Below are positions 54,101 to 62,562 of a stretch of 64,000 nucleotides of DNA, in pieces. The position numbers and the translations under genes are program-made. How positions within the stretch are numbered: position 1 is the first letter of the stretch; every line of letters starts with the position of its first letter. The notes under the pieces are model-generated. The model searched no databases, was not told where the DNA came from, and was given only the letters and a program-made list of their open reading frames with translations. This DNA is from Ditylenchus dipsaci (lineage: Eukaryota > Nematoda > Chromadorea > Rhabditida > Anguinidae): the NCBI GenBank assembly GCA_004194705.1, contig SADC01000695.1:1-64000 (forward strand), given 5' to 3'.

Positions 54101-57100
54101 AACCATCTCGAGAAGTGGCCCCTGTATTATTCCCTTCCCCTCTCAATACAGCCCGCAATCCCATTTAAATTGCTTTTCTGGTCTTTTTATGGCAAAATTA
54201 TTGTGTAAAAATGGTTTTTGACCATCCCTAAAAAGTCGGTTTTTGGGGAAAGGTATATGACAGTAGGTCGATTTTGGGGGGGGGGGTATATTACAGTAGC
54301 GCTTTTGGGGGGGGGGTATATTACAGTAGCGCCAAACTATCATTTTCAGGTATAAAATTTTTGACTTCTTTTGTCATTTAAAAAAAATTGATCTCCCTCA
54401 AACTTTTTGAGTAAAATATCAGAAAGCTCTACTAATATTGCATGAGATATCTGAAAAAAATCTTAGAGAAAGGGTGGACAGTGAGAAGTTATGAAAAATT
54501 TAATGAACATGATCGTTTTAAAGTCAAAATGTTTTTAACGAAAAATTTTTTTTCGCCAGTGAAATTGCAGAATCCGACACCGGATTCGTGATCAGCGTGT
54601 CTGGTTTGCTTAAGAAACTACTCTTGGAAAAATAAATTCACTCTTGTCTTCCAAATTCTTCGCAAGACAAAAATTATTTCAAATTAAATTCATAATTCGA
54701 ATTTAAATGTTTCTTGTGTCGAGAGGAATTTAAATTTGACAGCAGAAACTGATTTTTAAAAATAGTTTTATAAGCAAACCAGACACGCTGATCATGATTT
54801 GGTGTCGGATTCTGCAATTTCACAGGCGAAAAAAATTTCGCTCTAAGAAAGGGTTCAACTCTAATATGATTATATTTATTAAATTGTTCATAAATTCTTA
54901 GGGTTGTTACACAGTTAACTCGATTTTTTCTAAAATTTTGACCTTATTTCTTGTTTTTATGCCACTTTTTTTCTAAAATTTTGAGCACGTTACCCCACGT
55001 TCGAAAGCCTAGAATGTTGGCTATCCAACGGTATGAAAATTTCTTGGTTTGGTTCACGAAAATGCAAATATTTTATTGCAAACACTTTCGAATTATTTCG
55101 AACTATTTCGAATTAAAAGTTCGAAAATAATTCGAAATAATTCGAAAGTGTTTGCGATAAAATATTTGCATTTTCGTGAACCAAACCAAGAAATTTTTAT
55201 ACCATTGGATAGCCAACATTCTAGGCTCTCGAACTTGGGGTAACGGGCTCAAAGTTTTAGAAAAAAAGTAGCATAAAAACAAGAAATGAGGTCAAAATTT
55301 TATAAAAATCGAGTTAACTGTGTAACAACCCTATAAATTCTCACTGTCCACCCTTTTTTCAAAAAATTTTTTAACTATCTCATGCAATATTAGTAGAGCT
55401 TTCTGATATTTTACTCAGAAAGTTTCAGGGAGATTATTTTTTTTGAAAAAATGACAAAAGAAGTCAAAAATTTTATACATGAAAATGATAGTTTGGTTTT
55501 GAAACGCTTTTTTGTCAAGATCTTTTAAGCTTTTCAGCCAATTCGATCTGACAAAAAGAAGGACCGTTGCCTCCTGCGTCGAATAACATATTATTTTAAC
55601 AATGCACAATGCATAATGGGCGAGAATTGGGAAATAAATTTTTCAACGATTATGTTTACAAAAGTTGGCGCAACTTCACACTGTCACCTTCTTTCACAAC
55701 ATTTTTTGAGTTCTCTGGTACAGAAATGAACGGACTTTTAAAATGTGCAAACTAAAAGTTTGAGGCAAAATCTAAAAATTTGTGTCGAGCACTTTTTATG
55801 TCGGAAAAAAAATTTCGAAAACTTTTTTCACAGCATTCGGACCTATCTTTATGGAATTTTTTTAACTCAATGGTAAAATCTTTAATTTTGGAAAGAAAGC
55901 CCTGAGATTTCTGGGGCCTATACGACAATAGGTCCCATTTTTCGCGTTGGTCCCCCTGTTGATTTTTTTTATTTTTCGCTTCTATTTTAACCAATTTTAT
56001 TTTCTTCTTTCGGCGACACACTGACATTCATAAATTTTCACGAGTTGTTCAACAAATTTTCTGAAATAATTCTGATTCCTTGCACGACAGTTCTGACGAA
56101 AAACGGCTTCAGCAATGTACGAGGCGAGCAAATTATCACTGGTTCCATAGAGGCGCTTGATCTTATGTTTCATTCTTCGACTGCCTCACCATGTTTTTCA
56201 ACTGGGCCGTGGCAAAAAAGACTCTATATGCATTTTATGGTCAAGAGTACTTCTCGGAATCATGTCTAAGGTAAGTGTGTGCGCGCATCTCAAGCCCCCT
56301 GCGCCCCCTTCGGGGGCGCAGGGGGCTTGGGGGCTTGGAGTTGAGATGCGCACACCCACATACCTTAGACACAAATCACTCGAAAGTTACTCTGGATGCA
56401 TAAAACATGTATGCATACCAGAGTTTATTTATGCGGTAGGCCCCAGTTTACAAAACTATGCTCAAATTTTATCTTTTCAGTTTCAATAGTGGTAATTAAG
56501 TCAAAAATGACCAAAAACCATAGGGGGACCAAGGCACTCGAAAATTTTACTTTTTAAAAATGTCCTTCTTACACTTTTTTGGCCGTTTTTATCGTTTAAA
56601 CAGCCATAAAAATACTTAACTTTGAAAAAACGCACTTCTGGGCCACCCCAAAGAGTGTGCTTCAGCCCGTGGGAGGTTCCACGATAAGAGCACTTTTCGA
56701 AAGAATTTTTCCTCCTATCTTGCTCAGCGAGAAATTCTAGACAAATTGCTCGTATTAATACAAACCAGCTTTTAAGTGTTATACAAATGAAAATATCTTT
56801 AGGCTGGTCATACTTTTCTCAAAAACATGGAGGAAGCTTACAGGCTGTTATCTACAGATCAACCGGCCAAAGGCAATCTCTTTTGCTACAACACACCCCT
56901 CATTAGAAGCTTTTTTGGAGCCAACTCTCAGCTTAATGAAGCCCAAGAGGATCAAAAAGAAAACAAGGTGGAACAGATCTCCAGGCAATTTCCGAACGAA
57001 AACTCCTTGAAGTCATTGTCTTCTAGTCTTGTTCATGTAGAAGTTTTTGGCATTTTTAAGGGACATTAATTGTGCGTCTTTAAGTGCTTATTTCCCCTTC

Positions 57101-60100
57101 TGGCAGGTGAGAGAATAGCCATTCTAGCAGCCAAACAGAGAGAATGCACAGGATTAGACTTGATCCATGGTTTGGACAGCCTGCGCATATGCAAGGCCAG
57201 TGAAAGCAGTGCTCTGTGGACTTATGACGGACAAACCAGGTAATGCTACTACTTATAGTAATAATCGACCACATAAGGTCAGTGTAAATGTGTCGATAGG
57301 ATGAAGGTTAACAAAAATTATTCAAATGTTGATTTTTTTCGCCTCTTAAATGATTTTGTCTTGAGCGGAATTTGAAATTCGACAGTGACTCATGAATTTT
57401 TAAAGCAGTTTTATAAGAAAATCGAACACGCTGCAGGGAACTGCAAAAAGTGCTTATTTAGCACCGTTTTAGCACCAAAAAACAGTGCTAAAATAGTGCT
57501 AAAGAAAATTCTAGATTACTCTTTTTTCGCGTGAGATCAGGTCTTGGATAAAACCAATAAATATTCTACTATTAGTCAGCTACAAAATTAGCTATCGTAC
57601 ATTAAATTTCGTAGCACAGAGTAAAAGATATGATGGTATGAAAAACACACAAAAAGTAGTGCTAAAAAGGTGCTAAAATCCATTTTAGCACCTTTTTAGC
57701 ACCTTTTTTTGTTCGTAATCTGAATCCTCATATCTTTTACTCTATACTACCAAATTCAATGTACGATATCTCATTTTGTAGTTGACTAACAGTAGAATAT
57801 TTATAAGTTTTTATCCAAGACTTGATCTAACGCAAAAAAGAGTAATTTATGCTTTTCTTTGGCACTATTTTAGCACTTTTTTTTGGTGCTAAAACGGTGC
57901 TAAATTTAGCACTTTTTGCAGTTCCCTGCCACGCTGAACAAGAATACAGTGTCAAACCAATAATTTCATAATCGAAAAAAAGATAGAGGAAATTCGCCAC
58001 CCAACTTAAATATTTTTTCGCATATTTTGCCACGCTTTTATAACAGGAAGTCAGAGTTGGACACAATGAGAATCCCAATACTAACAAATAAGAGGTGATT
58101 TAGATAGACTTTATGAATAAAAACAGGCTATGTTAATTATCAATAGAAAGCTGAGTTCCTTGCGGTCATACTATAAAAATCACAGCGCACCACTTGAAAA
58201 CTTGTGGGTATTTAGCTGGATTTGACCATCCACAACTTGTTACCCTCCGGACCCTTTTTCACCTACTCCGTCAATAATTGAAGCGAGAAGGACCCGCACC
58301 ATCGTGTTCAGCGTGAAATTCTGAGTCAGAATATACAGGTCTACAAATTCCTATTGGGCGTATTAAAAAGAAAAGTAGGGTTGGATTCGGTTTGTTTTTT
58401 TAAGATGGCTCAGTTTTTAAAAAACCGGTTTCAAAATGTTTCCAAGCCGGTTTCCGGTTCTGGTTCTTGCAATTTTTTCGGTCGGTTAACCAACCTGTCC
58501 CCGGTTTTTGGTTAAATTTTGTCGTAAATAAACCTGTAATTCGCTAAAACCCGTATTCGGTTTTCCCGCTTTTTCTGAACCCGGTTTTCGGTTTCGCTTT
58601 ATTGCCGAAAAAACTCAGTTTTCGGTGAACCGAGCGGTTCGCTTAACCGGCTGAATCCAACACTAAGGAAAAGGGTTTGTTTTTAAGTCCGTAAAATAAC
58701 TTACCGTATTCACTCTAATAAACGGCATGCCGCCTATTTTTCAACCCCCCCCCCTCGACGGTGCCCGTTTATTGTAGGTGCCCGTATAATTTTCAACGAT
58801 CGAAAAAATTTCAAAACATTCTCTGAGTGTGTTAATTTTTGGCAAAATGTTTCCAAGTACTTGTTCCTCAGTATTTTTTTATTTTCTGTTTGCTTCTTTT
58901 ATGTTTGCTTCTTTCTAAACGGGTATTACGATTCCCCTTTTTCGTTTTAGGATAAGCTTTCGAGAAAATAACTTGCAACAGGCAGCTCGGATGGAGGGTG
59001 CCCTTTTGTTTAAAAAAAGGGGGGGGGGGGGGTGATTGGAACTTTATATGCGCATTTCCTATTGTCGAAAAATCAAGTCCCTCTGCGGTTTTTTATTTTT
59101 TTTAGTTTGTTTACTGACTTGTAGGGCCAAAATCATCGAGAAATCGATTGCAACCATTTACAGCACTGCTTCACGGTCAGCAACTGCCTCAATTTTGCGA
59201 TTTCAGGCAAATGACCTCCAAATAAAAAGAACTAGCCAAAATGATGCGTACTCAGTTTGATATAGCCCGAGCCTTCACCGATTTTATTTATTTATCAACG
59301 CATTTAATGACTTTCTGGAGTCAGAATTTCATGAGGAACCAGATGGAAATTTTTACGCACCAAAATCACTTCAGCAAAACTAGGTAGCTAGTGAAGGTTT
59401 GACCAGGGAACAAAAGACAGCAACCCAAGCGCACCCGAATCGATTCGGACACGTTCAATGTTTTTTATATTTTAGCTCTAACTTTTATATCCGTATGATA
59501 GCTCAAATGAAAGCCCAGAACCTTGTCTACATTTTGACACCAAACTTGTAAATAAAAAGAGAGAGAAAACAGGGTTTGCACCCAGTGGTAGTCGAACCTG
59601 TGACCTAGGGCGATGCGTATATAAGGTTCCCCCACCCTTTTAAAAGGACCATGAACATGATAAGCCACAGCAATTTGCGGAATTCAAATACGCACGGGAT
59701 CGCCCTAATTTGTCCATAATGTTTTTTGAATTAATTTTTTTGTATGCATTAAAATTTGAATTTTATTTATGAGTCATTTCAAACACCAACACACTAAGTA
59801 CTTATAGTGCAGTGGAAGTAGGCTAACTCGTCCGATCTGGCATGGACAAGCAACGTTGTGCTCGACTTGTAAATAGATGGTTCTAGATTTTAAAAAAATT
59901 TCACATGCAAACGAAAAATAATTGGAAAACATTATTGACAAAATCAGAGTGGTCCCGCGCAAATTTAAATTTCGAAAATTGCTGTGCTTATCAAGTTTCA
60001 TGGTCCTTTAAAGGGTGCCCGTTTATTTTCAACCACCCTTTGAGGGTGCCCGTTTAATAGAGGGTGCCCTTTTATTAGAGTGAATACGGTAATCTACTTT

Positions 60101-62562
60101 TCAAGGAATTTAAGTATAAAGATGGACCGTGATATTTGGTTGATATGTGGTTTGGTTGATATGTGGCCGAATCCAAATGGTGGCTCTATATGTATTCGAA
60201 GGTACGCTGAAAAATATGCCTTGGTCCCCCTGTTGTTTTTGGCACAAATTTTATCTATCAAAATATTGTTATTTTTATAGTCTTTAGGCTTAGGCGAGGG
60301 TAGGTCGGCGTATCTCAGGACAGACTCAAACATGCTTTTTAAAGCTTAAAGGCCATTGCCACCTGTTTTGAATTGTCCCGCGCCAATTCAAATTTTTTTA
60401 TCTGATCATTGAACTTCAGTACGGATTTTTTTGGCTTGGTTTTTAACAACACAAGGCCTAGAATTTAATTTTAGATATAGTTTTGTTAGAAACCAAGTTG
60501 AAAAATTCGTACGTAAATCCAACGATAAAGAAAAAAATTTGAATTGGCGGGGACAACCAATGTCGGAGACGGGTGTACCGAAGAATTTAAAGAAATATTT
60601 GCTAAACGGCACATTTGCTAAAAAAACTTTTTGCTAAATTTTTTTGCTAAAAGCGTATTTTTTTAAAATTTCTTTTGGTAAAGCATTTTTGTGCTTTTTT
60701 TGTGTCGAAGACACTCTCATTCCCACTTTTTTCCTCTTTTCCCTCACTTTTCAAGTTTTTTATAGTTTTCTACTATTGAATTCTCCTTAATTATACTCAT
60801 AGTGGTTTACACCCTTAGTACAGGGTGTCCCAAATATTTTGGAACTTTTCTTTTGGCTATAACTTTTTCTCTCGTGCGATTTTTGAAATTCTGTAAACGC
60901 AGATCGATTCAGAATTTCATAAGAATTTTTTTGGTATATAATGTCAAAAACACGATTTTCGCTTGGTCCCCCCTGTGGTTTATGTCCTGGTCTCTGGATG
61001 GCTTCTGGATGGGCAAGACCCAAACCACAGGAGGGACCAAGCGGAAATCGTGTTTTTGACTTTATATACCAAAAAAAAAATTCTTATCAAATTCTGAGTC
61101 GATCTGCGTTTACAGAATTTCAAAAATCGCACTAGAGAAAAAGTTATGGCAAAAGAAAAGTTCCAAAATATTTGGGACACCCTGTAGTTACACTCTCAGT
61201 CTTCATCAGACCTGAGTGGTCCTGATCCACCATCAGTACCCAGGGGCTTAGCCCTGATGATAATGGTAATAATATGTATTACTCACGTAGTAGTACTCAG
61301 ACATGGGTATCCAGGCAGGGGCACCCAAAAAGGGGTATCCAGGTGAGTGGTACTCAAGTAGTGGTACACAGGTGGGGGAGCCTAGGTTTGGGTAACTAGA
61401 AGTCCTTCTAAGTTAAGTGAGCAGCAAAACCTACCAATATTCATTAACATTTTCTTCTTCCTCAGTTTCTGACTCTTCGCTAGATTCGTCTCCCAGAAAG
61501 TTTGTACGATCATCTTCGTTGCTTACAAGAGACTCTTCATCAAATGCGAACATCTCAACAGTTTTCGTTAATATAGGCATTGACTGACCCTTATTGCTTA
61601 ACACGGACTCCATAGATGGCTTGGGTTACCAAAAGTTACCAACGGTGTCTTACCAAAAAAATGTTACCAAATTTGCTTTTACCAAAGAAATTTTTAGCAA
61701 ATGTGTCTTTAGCAAAATTTTTTTTTTAGCAAAAAGTTTTTTTTAGCAAATGTGCCTTTAGCAAATATTTCTTTAAATTCTTCGGTACACCCGTCGGAGA
61801 CGGCAATGGCCCTCTAAAGAAGTAAAAAACCCTTTTATCGTAAAACTGTTTGTTTAAACGATTGTTTTCGATTGTTTTAAATTAAATAATGTTTTTCTTA
61901 CCAGACTTCAATAAAGGACTAGTTTTATGAAAAAAGTTGACAGATTTACAACAAAAATGTATCAGATTTTCAATCAAAAATGCCAGGATCTCATTTCATC
62001 CTACAAAATTTCGAGATCGTGTCAGCAAAAAAAATTTGAACATTTTTAATCGCCCGAGTTTTTGTATTTTCCGACTTGTCTATAATTCAAATACCTAATT
62101 TCAAGTGATTTGTCCTCCAATCTTCAACTTTATGGGTATTCCTGTAAGCGAGCCGACTCAGTGGACTGGAAAAACGAGAATTTCTCAGCTGTGATCGACT
62201 TAAACCACCACAAGTTTGTAGTCAAATACTATGTCAATTCATAATTATGACATATTTGCAGACTACTAGGCAAGGAATACACAGGCAAACTATTGGCTAT
62301 GTTGACCAGTCTCAAAAGTTTCCGTCTGATGCCAGTCTTCAACAATGGATCGCCTCCCTGGTCTGTGACCTTCACCAATTGGTGCTTCCTAGCCAAATAC
62401 ACCTCAGTGCAGGTGGTGGCCAATTCTCTACAGTTGTCAGTGCCTGACCAGTTAATATTGATGAATGGACTGGTGGAAATGAACATAACCAAATATAGTT
62501 TAGTAAAACAGGAAGCTAGAAAGATGTCCACAGCAATGACTATGAAAACTATAAGATTGTGA
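44849..62562 (+). CDS. SMCR8-like DENN-domain protein, exons spread over about 17.7 kb
   Basis: In animals SMCR8 works with C9orf72 in autophagy and lysosome regulation (family knowledge). Exon 44849-44944 ([20 protein letters not shown] at its end) and exon 44993-45058 ([20 protein letters not shown]) join in phase over a 48-nt intron. They match the SMCR8 start where NPW precedes a longin strand (FILISEF) and GPQPLL. Exon 45122-45159 ([13 protein letters not shown]) follows. Exon 50059-50184 carries [20 protein letters not shown], matching the YVHHLTLYDLEARGFVRPFC block. Exon 50361-50467 ([11 protein letters not shown]) fits the next helix. Exons 57107-57239 ([12 protein letters not shown]...WTYDGQTR) and 62262-62412 ([20 protein letters not shown]) join through a split arginine codon and may be the C-terminal DENN part. 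Linkage between the groups is inference, and some exons are missing. Confidence 0.6.
45160..45360. other. SMCR8-like intron sequence
   Basis: This lies between exon 3 of the SMCR8-like gene and the TA-flanked element starting at 45368. No coding block is seen. Confidence 0.35.
45439..47546 (-). mobile_element. Non-autonomous Helitron-like element
   Basis: On the minus strand the 3' end reads CCCGCCCGTAGGGCGGG, a perfect short hairpin, then CAAGCGCTAG followed by T. A hairpin about ten bases before a terminal CTAG, inserted before T, is the Helitron 3' signature. The 5' end is less clear: a TC start is possible near 47546 in TCTTCAATCTTCAATC. No helicase is visible. The interior has tandem copies of a segment with GCATGGTGCAAACCTGCC (46190 and 46428) and of a TTGTGAAAGCGT-like segment. 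Confidence 0.6.
46020..46500. repeat. Two tandem units of about 235 bp inside the Helitron
   Basis: Units starting near 46027 and 46265 share CATCGCCCACAAACATCCCT, TCGATTAATG and GCATGGTGCAAACCTGCC. The second is slightly diverged. Confidence 0.6.
48347..48521. mobile_element. pogo/Tigger-like MITE, GATTTAACGAA words
   Basis: 175 bp, flanked by TA (48345-48346 and 48522-48523), ends CAGTCAAGTCCGATTTAAC and GTTAAATC... with TCGAGACTTGACTA. It shares TTTTATTTATCGGTGGCCAA-like interior sequence with 40479-40662. Confidence 0.65.
48652..48998. mobile_element. Palindromic MITE with CAGGGTGTGTCAAG ends
   Basis: A TA precedes the left end. The ends CAGGGTGTGTCAAGAA and TTCTTGACACACTCTG are inverted. 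The centre carries GCTTGGTCC...GGACCAAGC arms. The body matches 60821-61184, but the outer 20-30 bases differ. Confidence 0.65.
49430..49700. mobile_element. Palindromic MITE with TAGTTTCTAATGAGGTATCG
   Basis: Arms CGTTTCATCAAACGTCTTTG and complement. Ends include TAGTTTCTAAT, related to the 22921-23075 hairpin, and CATGTAGCCCTA, also seen near 33858. Confidence 0.55.
50059..50467 (+). CDS. SMCR8-like middle exons
   Basis: Exon 50059-50184 (42 codons, phase 0, after GAGCTCAG and before GTTGGT) contains [20 protein letters not shown]. Exon 50361-50467 (after TTTGCATATAG, before GTACAA) contains [20 protein letters not shown]. Their phases do not connect directly, so a small exon or a different acceptor lies between them. 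A further coding stretch, 50516-50670, ending APC before GTGAGT, is plausible but its frame is uncertain. Confidence 0.55.
50680..52130. other. Intron or intergenic sequence, no gene recognised
   Basis: It contains a run of 18 or more G near 50815, and at 51018-51203 an arm that is inverted at 55495-55662 (GACAAAAAAGCGTTTCAAA). No coding block is supported. Confidence 0.35.
52135..52377. mobile_element. MITE of the CCGTATTT family, body A, word GGGGGAGTTA
   Basis: 243 bp, TA on both sides (52133-52134 and 52378-52379), ends CCGTATTTTCTGTAGTAAG and complement. GGGGAGTTAT or its complement appears twice at the right end, with a mixed version at the left. The body equals 4748-4984. Confidence 0.8.
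52623..53167. mobile_element. Non-autonomous hAT MITE with ATGACCGGTCAT words
   Basis: 545 bp with inverted ends TAGGGTTGCCGAATGACCG and complement and an exact 8-bp duplication GGCGCGAG (52615-52622 and 53168-53175). TGACCGGTCAT words are dense at both ends. The terminal TAGGGTTG equals that of the hAT at 8232-11485, while the subterminal words differ completely. Confidence 0.9.
53310..53425. repeat. TTTAGGCATCC tandem words
   Basis: Five spaced copies of TTTAGGCATCC-like words (53306-53410), probably the subterminal words of a further element. Confidence 0.5.
53440..54340. mobile_element. Second CTACTGTAATATACCCC element with nested hairpin
   Basis: It is the reverse-oriented relative of 39172-40124, with G-tract words GTATATTACAGTAGCGC near the right end. 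Copy 4 of the hairpin element is at 53600-53870. Confidence 0.6.
54480..55490. mobile_element. Nested palindromes around 54590-54830 and 55060-55160
   Basis: An inner palindrome has GACACGCTGATCATGATT arms (54585-54835) and another has TTCGAAATAATTCGAAAG arms centred at 55115. An outer arm GATAGTTTGGTTTTGAAACG near 55480 mirrors CGTTTCAAATC near 51185. Confidence 0.5.
55680..56050. other. Intron or intergenic sequence, no gene recognised
   Basis: A lysine-rich minus-strand frame (55752-56027) is composition-driven and has no family resemblance. Confidence 0.35.
56190..56475. mobile_element. Hairpin element with GCGCAGGGGGC stem, copy 5
   Basis: It mirrors copy 1 at 28640-28985 in opposite orientation. 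The stem CCCCCTGCGCCCCCTTCGGG is near-perfect. Confidence 0.6.
56827..57069 (+). CDS. Open frame upstream of the SMCR8-like C-terminal exons
   Basis: An 80-codon frame, [20 protein letters not shown] onward, with an acidic-polar stretch ([10 protein letters not shown]). It lies just before exon 57107-57239 and could be part of the same gene, but I see no donor that joins in phase. Coding status is uncertain. Confidence 0.3.
   Translation: MEEAYRLLSTDQPAKGNLFCYNTPLIRSFFGANSQLNEAQEDQKENKVEQISRQFPNENSLKSLSSSLVHVEVFGIFKGH
57107..57239 (+). CDS. SMCR8-like exon, first strand of C-terminal DENN part (tentative)
   Basis: The acceptor TTCTGGCAG precedes 57107 and the donor GTAATG follows 57239. It begins with two bases completing a codon, then [20 protein letters not shown], and ends with AG of an arginine codon completed at 62262. 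The first strand recalls GRTLVVLG of SMCR8 and related DENN proteins; this is inference. Confidence 0.5.
57434..57928. mobile_element. hAT-type MITE with GTGCTAAA words
   Basis: 495 bp with inverted ends CAGGGAACTGCAAAAAGTGC and complement. CAGGG ends are common in hAT elements. Flanks ACACGCTG (57426-57433) and CCACGCTG (57929-57936) match at 7 of 8. TTTAGCACC words are repeated at both ends. Confidence 0.7.
58376..58665. mobile_element. hAT-type MITE with AACCGGTTTTCGGTT words
   Basis: 290 bp with ends TAGGGTTGGATTCGG and TAGTGTTGGATTCAG (right, complement) and flanks AAGAAAAG and AGGAAAAG (7 of 8). The ends begin TAG(G/T)GTTG like the hAT elements at 8232 and 52623, with different words. 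A solitary right end of this family lies at 35578-35672. Confidence 0.7.
58704..60089. mobile_element. CCGTATTC-type element, word GGGTGCCCGTTTATT
   Basis: 1386 bp, flanked by TA (58702-58703 and 60090-60091), ends CCGTATTCACTCTAATAAAC and complement. The words GTGCCCGTTTATT recur near both ends. It contains a nested segment with AAAGGACCATGAA ends (about 59640-60005) and a tRNA-like B box (GGTTCGACTACC, minus strand, about 59588). Confidence 0.65.
60821..61184. mobile_element. Palindromic MITE with CAGGGTGTCCCAAATATTTT ends
   Basis: 364 bp, TA on both sides (60819-60820 and 61185-61186). It is the sister of 48652-48998 by body (CTTGGTCCC ... GGGACCAAG centre), with different outermost bases. 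Confidence 0.75.
61431..61613 (-). CDS. Acidic 60-residue open frame inside the MULE
   Basis: ATG at 61613, then a frame that becomes strongly acidic ([19 protein letters not shown]). It could be cargo or a chance frame. No family is recognised, and no transposase features are present. Confidence 0.25.
   Translation of the reverse strand: MESVLSNKGQSMPILTKTVEMFAFDEESLVSNEDDRTNFLGDESSEESETEEEENVNEYW
61830..62220. other. Intron sequence before the last SMCR8-like exon, nothing recognised
   Basis: AT-rich, without clear repeats or coding blocks. Confidence 0.35.
62262..62562 (+). CDS. SMCR8-like last mapped exon (tentative)
   Basis: The acceptor ATATTTGCAG precedes 62262. The first base completes the arginine split at 57239, then [20 protein letters not shown] and [10 protein letters not shown] follow. 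A donor is possible at 62412 (CAG-GTGGTG); otherwise the frame reads on to TGA at 62560-62562. The minus strand is also open here with a hydrophobic frame, but the matching splice phase favours plus. Confidence 0.5.

Larger units (their letters stand above)
60571..61792. mobile_element. MULE, TTTGCTAAA words, 9-bp duplication
   Basis: 1222 bp with inverted ends GGGTGTACCGAAGAATTTAA and complement and an exact 9-bp duplication GTCGGAGAC (60562-60570 and 61793-61801). TTTGCTAAA words fill both ends. It is related to 11687-13148, whose ends read GGCTGTACCCCGAAA. It contains a nested TA-flanked MITE (60821-61184) and an acidic open frame (61431-61613). Confidence 0.85.
60347..61815. mobile_element. 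Palindromic GGCCATTGCC element hosting the third MULE
   Basis: The left end AAAGGCCATTGCC and the right end GGCAATGGCCCTCT are inverted. Arms TCCCGCGCCAATTCAAA and TTGAATTGGCGGGGACA enclose TAGTTTTGTTAG-type sequence, as in 26590-26773. The MULE at 60571-61792 is inserted in the right arm. Confidence 0.6.

Noticed and set aside
56827..57069. Joining this frame directly to exon 57107-57239
   Set aside because: No GT donor in the frame gives the one-base carry needed by the acceptor at 57107, so I kept it as a separate low-confidence call.
60080..60333. Overlapping plus and minus frames near 60080-60333
   Set aside because: No conserved blocks; both frames cross the boundary of the 58704-60089 element.
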